Shown here: piece after piece, positions 17,910 through 27,539 of the stretch
Layout: each line of letters begins with the position of its first letter
Position numbering within the stretch: position 1 is the stretch's first letter
From: Collinsella aerofaciens
GTDB lineage: Bacteria > Actinomycetota > Coriobacteriia > Coriobacteriales > Coriobacteriaceae
Length of the DNA stretch: 64,000 nucleotides
Direction: 5' to 3'
Assembly (NCBI RefSeq): GCF_002736145.1
Contig: NZ_CP024160.1
Location: forward strand, 992,001-1,056,000
Position numbers and translations under genes: made by a program
Notes under the pieces: generated by a model
Seen by the model: only the letters and a program-made list of their open reading frames with translations
Databases searched by the model: none
Told to the model about the DNA's origin: nothing

Positions 17910-20900
17910 CTAGATAACCGTCACGCGGCCTTGGTTACCCACGATGGCCTTGGCCTCGGCCAGCAGCGGAATCGAGCGCGCGTTGACCTTGGCAGGCACC
18001 TCGGCGCGCAGCACGCGCCCGTCCACCTGCTCGATAAAGATCTCCACGCGATCGCCGCCCGGGTTAGCGGTGAGCACCGTGGCAAGACGCGCCATATTGC
18101 CCTGGCTAAAGCGGCTGTTGGGCACCATGACCTCAAACACCTTGGGCTTGTTGTTCTCCTCGTTGAGCTCAAGAGGCACGATCTCCTGCGCGATGATCTG
18201 GTCGCCGCGGTCCGAGCGCTCGAGCTTGCCCTTAATGCGCACAAAGGCGTCGGACAGCTGTGCGCCGGTCTCGGGATCGACCTCGCCGTACAGGTAACCC
18301 TCGGCCTCCTTATAGGTCTTGGGGAACACCACGACGGTGGCCTCGCCTTCCATGTCCTCGAGCTGCACGATGCCCATGGGGTCGCCGTTTTTGGTCACGC
18401 GCTTGGACACGCTCGAGACCATGCCGGCCCACCACAGCGCCTTGCCCTCGGGAATCTCTTGGTTGATGGTGCCGCCCGTAGGATTCTGGACTTCGTAGCC
18501 GGTATCGATCTGCGAGAACGAAAAGTCGCGCGCCTTGGCGAGCGCATACTCAAACGGGCGCAGCGGGTGGTCCGAGACATAGATGCCCAGAACCTCTTTC
18601 TCCTGGCTCAGCTTGAGGTGGCGGTCCCATTCCTGGCCGTCCGGATCTGGCACGCTCACCTCAAAGCCCGAGCCCTCAACGTCGCCAAACATATCGAAGA
18701 ACGAGGTCTGGCCGCTCGCGCGGTCCTTCTGGCGCTTTATCGCGGCATCGATGATGTTCTCGGGGTTGTTCTTATCCACAAAGTGCATCATCTGGCGACG
18801 CGGATACCCCGTGGAGTCGAAGGCACCTGCCTTGATGAGCGACTCAATCACGCGACGGTTTGCCTGGCTCGAGTCCACGCGCTCGACAAAGTCGTGCAGC
18901 GTCTTAAACGGACCGCCCGCCTCGCGCTCGGCGATAATCGCCTGCGCCACGCCGGTGCCCACGCCGCGGATGCCGGCCAGACCAAAGCGCACGCCTTCCT
19001 TGGTAGCCGTGAACTCGGTGCCGGACTCGTTGACATCTGGCGAAAGCACGGGGATGCCGTCGTGACGGCATGCCGAGACGTAGTGCACGATTTTGTCGGT
19101 CTTACCCGTATAGGACGTCAGAACGGCCGCCATGTACTCGTGCGGATAGTGCGCCTTGAGCCACGCCGTCTGCATAACCAAGATGGCGTAGCCGGCAGAG
19201 TGCGACTTGTTGAAGGCGTAAGATGCGAACTCGAGAACATCGTCCCAAATCTTCTGGGCGACCTCGCGCGTGTAGTTGTTCTTGATAGCGCCGTTCATCC
19301 AGTGATCGTAGGTGGTCTCGTCGGAGCCATCCTCCCAGTGGAGCACCGTCGACGTGAGCAGCTTGATCTTCTTTTTAGCCACGGGTTTACGGATACGCGA
19401 GTCCGATTCGCCCTTGGAGAAGCCGCACATCTCGACGGAGATGAGCATAACCTGCTCCTGGTAGACCATGGTGCCGTAGGTTTCGCCCAGGATGTCGTCC
19501 AGGCGGTCGTCGTAGGAGACGGCCGGCTCCTTGCCGTTCATACGGTTGATGTAGGACGAGACCATGCCGGCGCCCAGCGGGCCCGGGCGGTACAGAGCGA
19601 TCAATGCCACGACGTGCTTGTACTCGGTGGGCTTCATGTTCTTGATCGTGGCCGTCATGCCGGCGGACTCGACCTGGAAGACGCCGGCGGTGTGGCCGGA
19701 GCCCATGAGCTTAAAGATCTCGGGGTCGTCAAAGGGAATCTCTTCCTCTTTGATGTCGATGCCGAAGTTCTTTTTGATGTTTGCCTTGGCCTTGGAGATA
19801 ACTGTCAGCGTGCGCAGGCCCAGGAAGTCCATCTTGAGCAGGCCCATGTCGGCGACGGTATGGCCCTCGTACTGGGTAATCTCGACGCCGCCCTTGGTGT
19901 CGAGCTTGGTGGGCACGTGCTCGTTGACGGGGTCGCGGCAGATCAGAACGGCGCACGCGTGCACGCCCTCGCCACGGGTGAGGCCCTCGATCGAGAGCGC
20001 CGTGTCGATGATGCGGCGGGCGTCGTCGTCCTTTTTATAGGCCTCGGCAAAATCGGGGTTAAACAGATCCTCTTTGCCGGGCTGCTTTTCGAGCACCTGC
20101 TTGAGCTTGACCTTGGGGTCGCTCGAGACCATCTTGGACAGGCGCTGGCCCATGTAGACCGGGTAGTCTAGGACGCGCGCGGCGTCGTTGATGGCCTGCT
20201 TGGCCTTAATGGTCGAGTAGGTGATGACGTGGGTGACCTTCTCGGGGCCGTAGAGCTGGCGAACGTGCTCCACGACCTCGAGGCGCCGCTCATCGTCGAA
20301 GTCCATATCGATATCGGGCATCTCGGTACGCTGCGGGGACAGGAACCTCTCGAACATCAGACCGTTCTCGAGCGGGTCGAACGCGGTGATGTTCATGGCG
20401 TAGGCGACGATAGCGCCGGCGGCCGAGCCACGGCCGGGGCCGACGCCGATGCCGTTGTCCTTGGCCCATTGCACGTACTCGGCAACGATCAAAAAGTAGG
20501 CGGCAAAGCCCTTGTCGCAGATGACCTTGTATTCGTACTCAAAGCGCTCTTTGATGTTGACGCCGCCGATCTCGCGCGTGGCCCAGTCGTCGCCGTAGTG
20601 CTGGCGCAGGCCCTTCTCGCACTCGCGGCGGAACTGGCTCTCGTGCGTCTCGCCGGGATCGAGCAGCGGGAAGCGCGGCAGGATGATGGAGTCCCAGTCC
20701 AGCTCAACGTAGCACTTGTCGGCGATCTCGAGCGTGTTGTCGCAGGCCTCGGGGCAATACGGGAACATCGCCCGCATCTCCTCCTCGGTCTTCATGTAAA
20801 ACTCAGAGCCGGTCATGCGCATGCGGTTGGGGTCGTCGACCTTGGCGTTCATACCAATACACATGATGACGTCCTGCACGGGCGCGTCTTCGCGGCGCAG

Positions 20901-21713
20901 GTAGTGGAAGTCGTTGGTGGCGATGACCTTGACACCCACCTGTTTGGCAATGTCGATGAGCGTGCGGTCCATCTGCTCGTCGGTCAGGCCGTTGTCGGTG
21001 GTAATGCCGTGTTCCTGGATCTCGATATAGAAGTCGCCGGGATCGAAGGTGTCGCGGAAGGTCTCGGCCCACTTGATGGCGCCCTCCATGTCACCGCGGT
21101 CGATGTACTTGGGAATGATGCCCGCAATGCAGGCGCTCGTGCAGATCATGCCCTTGGCATGGCGGCGCAGGTTGTCGAGCGTCACACGCGGCTTGTAGTA
21201 AAAGCCCTGCACAGCGGCCTCGGAGACCGTCTGCATCAGGTTGACGTAGCCCTCCTGGTCCTTGGCCAGAAGGATCATGTGGTAGAGCTCGGGCTTATGG
21301 TCGCGGGCGAGCGTCTCGTCCGGCGTAAAGTAGACCTCGCAGCCAAAGATGGGCTTGATGACCAGGGGCGGCTTGAGCTCGTCGATGTTGCCCTTTTCGT
21401 CCCACATGGCCATGTCCTTCACATACTGGGCATGCTCGCGCGGGTTTTCCTCGGGATCGGGCTCCACCAGCTCGTCGCGGCGGTCCTTTTCCAAGAAGGC
21501 CTTGTCGTGGCTCCAAGTTTTGTACTCGGGCGTATTGTGGTTGACGGCGTCGCAGGCCAGCGCCAGATCGGGCACGCCATACATGTAGCCGTGGTCGGTA
21601 ATGGCCACGGCGGGCATGCCCAGCTCTACGGCGCGATTGACCATATCCTGGATACGGGTTGCGCCGTCGAGCATGGAGAAAACAGTGTGATTGTGCAGAT
21701 GGACGAATGCCAT
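17910..21713 (-). CDS. dnaE: DNA polymerase III alpha subunit
   Basis: A 1267-residue replicative polymerase of the DnaE1 type. The PHP domain opens the protein (HLHNHTVFSML, ITDHGYMYG). The catalytic aspartates lie in PDIDMDF at about 465-471, within a palm that also carries GPGRGSAAGAIV. A helix-hairpin-helix region (GIRGVGTGVAQAI) and an OB domain (about 1090-1130) follow, then a short C-terminal part. Length is slightly above the E. coli enzyme because of insertions after the PHP domain. GGAG precedes the ATG at 21713. Confidence 0.97.
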   Translation of the reverse strand: MAFVHLHNHTVFSMLDGATRIQDMVNRAVELGMPAVAITDHGYMYGVPDLALACDAVNHNTPEYKTWSHDKAFLEKDRRDELVEPDPEENPREHAQYVKDMAMWDEKGNIDELKPPLVIKPIFGCEVYFTPDETLARDHKPELYHMILLAKDQEGYVNLMQTVSEAAVQGFYYKPRVTLDNLRRHAKGMICTSACIAGIIPKYIDRGDMEGAIKWAETFRDTFDPGDFYIEIQEHGITTDNGLTDEQMDRTLIDIAKQVGVKVIATNDFHYLRREDAPVQDVIMCIGMNAKVDDPNRMRMTGSEFYMKTEEEMRAMFPYCPEACDNTLEIADKCYVELDWDSIILPRFPLLDPGETHESQFRRECEKGLRQHYGDDWATREIGGVNIKERFEYEYKVICDKGFAAYFLIVAEYVQWAKDNGIGVGPGRGSAAGAIVAYAMNITAFDPLENGLMFERFLSPQRTEMPDIDMDFDDERRLEVVEHVRQLYGPEKVTHVITYSTIKAKQAINDAARVLDYPVYMGQRLSKMVSSDPKVKLKQVLEKQPGKEDLFNPDFAEAYKKDDDARRIIDTALSIEGLTRGEGVHACAVLICRDPVNEHVPTKLDTKGGVEITQYEGHTVADMGLLKMDFLGLRTLTVISKAKANIKKNFGIDIKEEEIPFDDPEIFKLMGSGHTAGVFQVESAGMTATIKNMKPTEYKHVVALIALYRPGPLGAGMVSSYINRMNGKEPAVSYDDRLDDILGETYGTMVYQEQVMLISVEMCGFSKGESDSRIRKPVAKKKIKLLTSTVLHWEDGSDETTYDHWMNGAIKNNYTREVAQKIWDDVLEFASYAFNKSHSAGYAILVMQTAWLKAHYPHEYMAAVLTSYTGKTDKIVHYVSACRHDGIPVLSPDVNESGTEFTATKEGVRFGLAGIRGVGTGVAQAIIAEREAGGPFKTLHDFVERVDSSQANRRVIESLIKAGAFDSTGYPRRQMMHFVDKNNPENIIDAAIKRQKDRASGQTSFFDMFGDVEGSGFEVSVPDPDGQEWDRHLKLSQEKEVLGIYVSDHPLRPFEYALAKARDFSFSQIDTGYEVQNPTGGTINQEIPEGKALWWAGMVSSVSKRVTKNGDPMGIVQLEDMEGEATVVVFPKTYKEAEGYLYGEVDPETGAQLSDAFVRIKGKLERSDRGDQIIAQEIVPLELNEENNKPKVFEVMVPNSRFSQGNMARLATVLTANPGGDRVEIFIEQVDGRVLRAEVPAKVNARSIPLLAEAKAIVGNQGRVTVI

Positions 21714-21802
21714 GTGATGAGCTCCGATGCGGGTTCGTGTTCTGACTGAACGATTTTACCGCACGGCGCGGACGGCACCCGAACCTAGCCAAACCCACAC
21801 GG

Positions 21803-21829
21803 GCAGTCTTTTTGGGACCGTCAAAAAGG
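21803..21829. repeat. Hairpin motif related to the one at 40327
   Basis: CAGTCTTTTTGGGAC followed by CGTCAAAAAGG. The 15-base left part recurs, on the other strand, in the hairpin at 40327-40359. CTTTTTG and CAAAAAG can pair. It lies between dnaE and the MFS gene. Confidence 0.5.
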
Positions 21830-21970
21830 GGAATGAGTGCATCCAGATATATCGAGTATTACTGGAACCCCGGCGATACGCTGAATGATTTGTGACGAAT
21901 AGTCATGTCCATCAAGAAGGCTCGACGCTTCGGGCAGCTCGTCAATCGATATATCAATTCTTGGAGACAT
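21821..21970 (-). CDS. Possible 49-residue ORF overlapping the MFS gene end
   Basis: An ATG inside the last codons of the MFS gene opens a 49-codon frame (MSPRIDISIDELPEASSLLD..., ending SGCTHSPF). The hydrophobic pattern and acidic content look protein-like, but there is no clear ribosome binding site. It could be translationally coupled to the transporter, or a relic. Low confidence. Confidence 0.2.
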   Translation of the reverse strand: MSPRIDISIDELPEASSLLDGHDYSSQIIQRIAGVPVILDISGCTHSPF

Positions 21971-23153
21971 GTATTCCTACCATTTTTAAAGAAACAACGG
22001 CGGTAATTGCTATCGCGATTGCGCCAATAACACCGAGCGCTATCTGAATGGGATATAACCCCAACACATATCCAAATATGGAGAAAAACATTGCGGAAAA
22101 GAGAGCCCTTACCAGAGACGCGACGGAAAGGATCGTCGCGCGGAGATCGTCCGCTATCGCGTCTTGGATTAAGTTTTCCGAAGTGATGTACACCACTTCT
22201 GGGAGAAAACAAAGCACCATGCTAAGGCCAAACAAACACAGCGGATTTGAAGCGAACCACGGAAGAATCATGAAAAGTCCGGCTTCGATTAGCATCGAGC
22301 CGAGCATGGTATTTCTTTTCCCGAAACGCGATGAGAAGAAATCTGCTGCAATGTAGGCCGTCGCATTTACTGCATAGGATGCACCGAAAAAGATTCCTAT
22401 TATGGAGACGGGAGCATCAAATGCGTCGAATACCAACTGATTCAAGTTGTAATAACTCCCATAGAATCCATCGAGCATGCTTGTGCCGATTAGAAGAAGC
22501 AACACCGCAAAAGCGGATTCTCCAATGCACCAGGTTTCGCGTCTGAAGATCTTGGCTACGTCAAACCTTTCCTCCCCAGAGTTTTTGGAATGGGTCGTTT
22601 CCATCCTCTCAATGGGATACAGAAGGAAAAGCTGCAGGAGATAGAAAACGGAAACGCATACGTAGAGGGCACTCCAAGATACTTGGGCAATGAATGATCC
22701 AAGTACGATTGCCACTCCCGTCGCGATTGATTGCGCGGCAAGCAGCCGAGCGTTGATGGTGAGGAAGCGCTCTCCTTGACCGGCATTTCGGGCAATTTCA
22801 TATAAAAGTGCCTGTTCGGATCCCGATTGAAGGGAGTAGGCGAGTGCCTCAACAAGGGAAAGCGCGACGAGAAAGGGGCCTGAGAGCAACAGCATGCCAG
22901 CCGTATGGAAGAAAAGAAGCAGAACACCCACTTGAATCGAGAACTTCTTTCCAAAGAAATCGCCCACCAGCCCTGTTGGCAGCTCGAGGACGACCGCTGC
23001 AATGTTGTACAGGGCTTGATAAAGCGCGATTTCCGTGACAGACATTCCTTTATCCGCAAGGAAAAGTAGAAACACTCCCCGATTTAAAACAAATCCCGCG
23101 AGAACGAAAAAGGCGGAATAGATGTGCAGCTGCGCAGTGGCATTCTTATTCAT
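21954..23153 (-). CDS. Major facilitator superfamily transporter
   Basis: A 399-residue protein with about 12 membrane helices and the MFS-A loop GLVGDFFGKK between TM2 and TM3, the usual position of the family signature. It starts MNKNATAQLHIYSAFF at an ATG with GGAAG six bases upstream. Its base composition is clearly poorer in G+C than dnaE and addA on either side, with many AT-rich codons, which suggests recent transfer. Substrate unknown; drug or small-molecule efflux is the usual guess for such proteins. Confidence 0.85.
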   Translation of the reverse strand: MNKNATAQLHIYSAFFVLAGFVLNRGVFLLFLADKGMSVTEIALYQALYNIAAVVLELPTGLVGDFFGKKFSIQVGVLLLFFHTAGMLLLSGPFLVALSLVEALAYSLQSGSEQALLYEIARNAGQGERFLTINARLLAAQSIATGVAIVLGSFIAQVSWSALYVCVSVFYLLQLFLLYPIERMETTHSKNSGEERFDVAKIFRRETWCIGESAFAVLLLLIGTSMLDGFYGSYYNLNQLVFDAFDAPVSIIGIFFGASYAVNATAYIAADFFSSRFGKRNTMLGSMLIEAGLFMILPWFASNPLCLFGLSMVLCFLPEVVYITSENLIQDAIADDLRATILSVASLVRALFSAMFFSIFGYVLGLYPIQIALGVIGAIAIAITAVVSLKMVGIHVSKN

Positions 23154-23257
23154 TTGGCACTTCCGTCAACTAATTTTGTCGGGCCGCTCGCTACTGACTC
23201 GAAGCCTGAAGTGTTTACAGTTGATACGAAGAGCGGTAAAGCTTTTGCACAGGGGTA

Positions 23258-23767
23258 TCAATGGAATACATCCGAAGCGTTTTCGGCAGTATCATCGGCG
23301 AAGGCGGGATTAGCCTTTACGCGGCGCTCACCCTCGATGTATTTGACGATTTGATCAATCGTCTGGTTGGCGTGGCTCTTGAGCTTGCGCTCATAGAAGA
23401 AGAGGCCGAGCTTGCCGCGCGTACCAGACGTGTTACCACCCACACCCTGAAAATCCTCGGTATAGGTGAGCTCGCAGGCACCATCGCCAGCAGGTGCAGC
23501 CTCATAGCGCATGGTATTGATGCCCGCCGCATACTGAAAACGGACCTCATAGAGACACGGGTAGTCAAAGTGCTTGATCTTAACCTTGATCGCCGTGCCC
23601 TTGGCCTTGCCTTTTGCGGACTGGGCGCGCTTCTCGTACTTATAGCCGTTGAGCTTGTTGCGGCTGGGACGCTTGCCCGTGGCGTTCTCGATATCCTGCA
23701 TGATGGACCCCGCCAGAGCGTCAAAAAGCTCCTCCGGCGTCACCTTAAGCGTTTTGGTGAACTGCAT
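23258..23767 (-). CDS. DUF3284-type protein
   Basis: A 169-residue cytoplasmic protein starting MQFTKTLKVTPEELFDALAGS, with AAGGAG six bases before the ATG. The opening (T-L-x-V-x-x-E-E-L-F-D-x-L) and the later YEVRFQYAAGINTMRYE and LTYTEDF strands match DUF3284, a START/SRPBCC-like small protein found in Firmicutes and Actinobacteria. Function unknown. It lies between the addA end and the MFS gene on the same strand. Confidence 0.7.
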   Translation of the reverse strand: MQFTKTLKVTPEELFDALAGSIMQDIENATGKRPSRNKLNGYKYEKRAQSAKGKAKGTAIKVKIKHFDYPCLYEVRFQYAAGINTMRYEAAPAGDGACELTYTEDFQGVGGNTSGTRGKLGLFFYERKLKSHANQTIDQIVKYIEGERRVKANPAFADDTAENASDVFH

Positions 23768-23829
23768 GATGGCTCCTTATTCGTTTGAACCGTTCGAGCC
23801 ATTGTACCGCCCCAGGCTCTCCCATGCGT

Positions 23830-23890
23830 TGCGGTGAAATACGGACTGTTTGGCGGCTTTTTTGGCCAAAACAGTCCGTATTCCACCGCA
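23830..23890. repeat. 61-bp inverted repeat with 22-bp arms
   Basis: Left arm 23830-23851 (TGCGGTGAAATACGGACTG...) pairs with 23869-23890 with a single mismatch; the 17-base loop holds GGC...GCC. It lies between the DUF3284 gene and addA. The arms are far longer than those of a normal terminator, and no terminal T run follows. A comparable 61-bp inverted repeat is at 58889-58949. Confidence 0.75.
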
Positions 23891-23903
23891 AGTTATTTGA
23901 GGG

Positions 23904-26900
23904 CTAGAGGTTGTAGGTGACTACTTGAGGTTCGGCGGGTTCGACGAAGATGGCTGGATTCGCCTGCTCCACGCGGACGAACTTAACGGTCACGGCCTCA
24001 AAGCCCGCCTTGTGCAGAACATCAGCGTAGACGCGCGCCTGCAGGGCGTGCTTCTCCTGCAGCTGTTCCGGCGTCTCGTCCGGTGTGCCGCCCGTCTTGT
24101 AGTCGATGACCAGCGCGCGTGACGAATCCGCCGGGTTCGTCGCCAAAGCGTCGATGGCGCCTTCGGCATATGCACCGTAGCGAGCGATGTCCTCGTCCTC
24201 GCAGCCCAGCGAAAAGAACGGCACCTCGGCGCGAACGCACGGCCAGGCAAGCAGCTCGGCACGGACCGCCGACTTGAGCCAGCGGTCCAGGGCAACGTCG
24301 AAGCGCTCGCGCTGCTCCGGCGTCAGGCGCCACAGACGCGCCAGTGCATCGGCACGCGCGGCGGGCAGCTCATCGGCACCCATCTCGATCAGCCACTGGC
24401 AGGCGGCATGGAACGCCGAGCCCAGCGCCATGGGGTTGCCGGCGGGCTCAACGGCGGCCACGTCCGCATCGGCCATCTCGGAACCATCCGACTCCGCATC
24501 ATCGCCGGCCTCGTCCATGGGCATGTGTGCCTCGGCGGCACGGTCCTCGGACTCGGCATGCAGCGCCGCGGCAATTGACGAGTAGCTGTACGAATCGCGC
24601 GCCGGATACGGGCAGGTGCCCATGCGCACGCCCACCGCCTGGGGATACACGAGCTCAAACGCATCGGGCTCGGGGTCGGCAGGACCGGGAACGGCGGCGC
24701 GGGCATCCGCACCGGCACCCTCCGGCTCCGCATCGCCGCGGACAAGCCTGCCCTCGACATCCAGCGAAGCGTTGACCTCAAACGCCTGCTCGCCAAACGT
24801 AAAGTCCGCCAGCGAGATGAGCTCGTAGTCGCCCGGCTGGGAGTTGTCGAACACCAAACGGTCGCTATCGAGCTGCGGCATGTCCAGACTGTCGGTCGGC
24901 AGGATGCGGCGCAGCACGTCGTAGGTCAGATCCGTCTCGACATCGAAGGTCGGCGCCGTCACCTTGCCGCGGCTCACGCCGGCGTCCATCGCTAAAATGA
25001 CCAACTCGCGCGCTCGCGTCATGGCGACATAGAGCAGACGAGCCCGCTCCTCGAGCGAAAGCTGCAGGTCGGCGTTGCGCAGGCGGGCAAACGCCTCGGC
25101 GGGAGAGCCCGTCGCGCAGACGTCCTCCATAAGCTCTGGCGGCAACCACAGTGACGTGCCCTTGCCCTTAAACGAGTGTTCAAACTGCTTTTTGACGTCA
25201 TCGCCCTTTACGAACGTGCCGTCGGCGAGCTTAACGCCGTCGAAGCGTGCCGGCAGTGCCACGACCTGCGCTCCGCCCTCGACGCGACCCATCTGTGCCG
25301 CACCCGAGGACTTACGCACGCCAAAGCACTCGGCGACCGCCACGACCGGATATTCCAGACCCTTGGAGGCATGCACCGTCATGATGCGCACCGCGCCGTC
25401 ACCTTCCTCGTTGAGGGCGCCCGGGGCCTCCTTGCCCGCCAAGAAGCGGTCGAAGGCGAGCGCAATGGAGCGCGGCGAGTTGCCGAACTCGGCCTCTGCC
25501 TCGGCCACGGCGTCGAGCGCCTTGAGCACGTTGGCGGCAATGGCCTTGCCCTCGGGGCCGCGCTGCGCCAGACGCACGAACCAGCCGGAGGCGTTGACCA
25601 CGTCGCGCGCGATGGCGGCGAACGAGTCGCGTCCCACGCGACGAAGCGCGTAGCGCAGCACCTCGCGGGCACGCGTCACGAGCGGCAGGTTCTGCAAACC
25701 CGGCACATCGGAATCGCTCATGATGCCCACATCGATATTGCGGCGCGACGTCTCGCCCGTCTGCTCGTCGAGCTTGGTCGCCAGCGCCAGGAACTCCTGG
25801 GCGCCGAGTGCAAACATCGGCGAGGCCAGCAACGGCATAAGGCCTTGGACCGTATCAGCCGGATTGGCGAGCGCGCAGACCAGGGCACGCACCGTCTGCA
25901 CCTCGGCTGCCTGGGCAAAGACCGAGCCGCCTGCGATCACACAGTCGAGCCCTTGGTCACGGAAAGCTTGCGCATAGACATCGGCGTTGGTCATGCGACC
26001 CAGCAGCAACACCATATCGCCCTGGGGCTGCCCCGCTTTGACGAGCGCTTGGAACCGCTCCGCAATCGCACGAGCTTTCGCCTGCGTTCGCTCCTGCGTG
26101 CTGCCACCGGCAACGAACAGCGCCTGGCGGCGCGACGCCTTTGCCTTGAGCTTGTCCTCGCGTTTGTCGCTCGGTTCAAGATCCAAGAACCCCTGCATCA
26201 AACCACCGGTGTCGCCGTCAAAGACGCGTGCTACGTAGCGCAGCACCTCGTCGTGGCTACGGAAGTTGCGCACGAGTTTGACGAGCTCGCCGGCGGGGGC
26301 ATCGGATGCGGCAGCCGTCTCGGGCGCAGCAGAGGAGCCCACCTTGCGCTCCTGGCGACGGAATACCTCGACCTCGGCGCCACGGAAGCGGTAGATCGAC
26401 TGCTGCGCATCGCCCACGGTGCACAGCGCGCGCTCCCCCGCGCCCGTCAGATAGCGAATCAAATCGACCTGCATCTGGTCGGTATCCTGGAACTCATCGA
26501 TCATGACCATCTTAAAGCGGCCCTCATAGGCAGCTCGGATGGCGGGATAATCGCGCAGCGCCTCGTATGCCATGCGCAACAGGTCGTTATTGTCGAGCGC
26601 GGACTGGTCGGCCTTAAGCGCACGGTACTCCGCCTCTACGGCACGGGCTAGCCCCACCAGCGCATCGAGCGCCGGGCCGCCGCAGGCAAGCACGATATTG
26701 ATAAACGCATCGGCTGCTTCGGCCTTGAGCAGCTCCACCTGCTCCTTAGGAAACGCCTTGCTCGCCCGAGGCATGCTGCACGACATCATGAGTCGCGCCG
26801 CATCCTCCATGGTTTTGCCGCTCGCCTCGAACGCGTCAATGGCGTCGAGTGCCACCTGTGCTTTCTCGGTCGTGGCCTTGCTCGCACCCAGCGCCGCACG

Positions 26901-27536
26901 ATAGGCATCGGCAAGCGCCGAGGTGTCGGCCTGGCCGCGTGCCACGCGCACATCGTCCATGCCGCCCGGCAGCTGGCTCGATAGCTCCAACAGGTCGCGC
27001 ACCAGGCCTTTGATGGTGGTACCGGCGCCAAACGGCCCGCCCTCGCCCGCCATGGGATACCAAGCGTAGAGGGCCTTAAGCGAGGCGGCGAGCTCAGGCG
27101 CGGCATCGGGCGCCGTCGCGCGCCCCAGCACATGCTCGACAGCCTGATCCATAAGCTCATCGGTATCGGTAAGCACCGTGAACTCGGGGTCGATGCCCAA
27201 CTCCAACGCGTGCGCGCGCAGGATACGCGAGCACATGCCGTGAATGGTCGAAATCCACGCGTCGTCGACGGTCAGCGCTTCCTCGTCCATGCCCTCGTCG
27301 ATAAGCGCACGGCGCACGCGGTCGCGAATCTCGGCCGCAGCATCCTTGGTAAAGGTGATGGCGAGCACCTGGTCCAGATGCTCGACGAACGGACCGGATT
27401 CGGGCGAGAGCGCATAGACGATGCGGCGCGTGAGGGTAAAGGTCTTGCCCGAGCCGGCGCCCGCCGAGACAAACAGCGGACGGTCGAGCGTCTTGACGAT
27501 CTGCAGCTGTTGCGGCATCAAGGTCGAAAGATCCAT
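23904..27536 (-). CDS. addA: Helicase-nuclease AddA
   Basis: A 1210-residue UvrD-like helicase fused to a RecB-type nuclease, one half of the AddAB complex that resects double-strand breaks for RecA. Walker A is AGAGSGKTFT at about residues 25-34; DEFQDTDQMQ follows in motif II; the PD-(D/E)xK nuclease near the C-terminus has VIDYKTGG at about 1142. The gap between addB and addA is only a few bases: AAGGAGG in the last codons of addB serves as the ribosome binding site. The region before the nuclease is rich in Ala, Glu and Asp. Confidence 0.93.
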   Translation of the reverse strand: MDLSTLMPQQLQIVKTLDRPLFVSAGAGSGKTFTLTRRIVYALSPESGPFVEHLDQVLAITFTKDAAAEIRDRVRRALIDEGMDEEALTVDDAWISTIHGMCSRILRAHALELGIDPEFTVLTDTDELMDQAVEHVLGRATAPDAAPELAASLKALYAWYPMAGEGGPFGAGTTIKGLVRDLLELSSQLPGGMDDVRVARGQADTSALADAYRAALGASKATTEKAQVALDAIDAFEASGKTMEDAARLMMSCSMPRASKAFPKEQVELLKAEAADAFINIVLACGGPALDALVGLARAVEAEYRALKADQSALDNNDLLRMAYEALRDYPAIRAAYEGRFKMVMIDEFQDTDQMQVDLIRYLTGAGERALCTVGDAQQSIYRFRGAEVEVFRRQERKVGSSAAPETAAASDAPAGELVKLVRNFRSHDEVLRYVARVFDGDTGGLMQGFLDLEPSDKREDKLKAKASRRQALFVAGGSTQERTQAKARAIAERFQALVKAGQPQGDMVLLLGRMTNADVYAQAFRDQGLDCVIAGGSVFAQAAEVQTVRALVCALANPADTVQGLMPLLASPMFALGAQEFLALATKLDEQTGETSRRNIDVGIMSDSDVPGLQNLPLVTRAREVLRYALRRVGRDSFAAIARDVVNASGWFVRLAQRGPEGKAIAANVLKALDAVAEAEAEFGNSPRSIALAFDRFLAGKEAPGALNEEGDGAVRIMTVHASKGLEYPVVAVAECFGVRKSSGAAQMGRVEGGAQVVALPARFDGVKLADGTFVKGDDVKKQFEHSFKGKGTSLWLPPELMEDVCATGSPAEAFARLRNADLQLSLEERARLLYVAMTRARELVILAMDAGVSRGKVTAPTFDVETDLTYDVLRRILPTDSLDMPQLDSDRLVFDNSQPGDYELISLADFTFGEQAFEVNASLDVEGRLVRGDAEPEGAGADARAAVPGPADPEPDAFELVYPQAVGVRMGTCPYPARDSYSYSSIAAALHAESEDRAAEAHMPMDEAGDDAESDGSEMADADVAAVEPAGNPMALGSAFHAACQWLIEMGADELPAARADALARLWRLTPEQRERFDVALDRWLKSAVRAELLAWPCVRAEVPFFSLGCEDEDIARYGAYAEGAIDALATNPADSSRALVIDYKTGGTPDETPEQLQEKHALQARVYADVLHKAGFEAVTVKFVRVEQANPAIFVEPAEPQVVTYNL

Positions 27537-27539
27537 GGT

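Noticed and set aside
17865-20171. Long plus-strand reading frame opposite dnaE
   Set aside because: Antisense shadow caused by high G+C and codon bias; the dnaE motifs prove the minus-strand frame.
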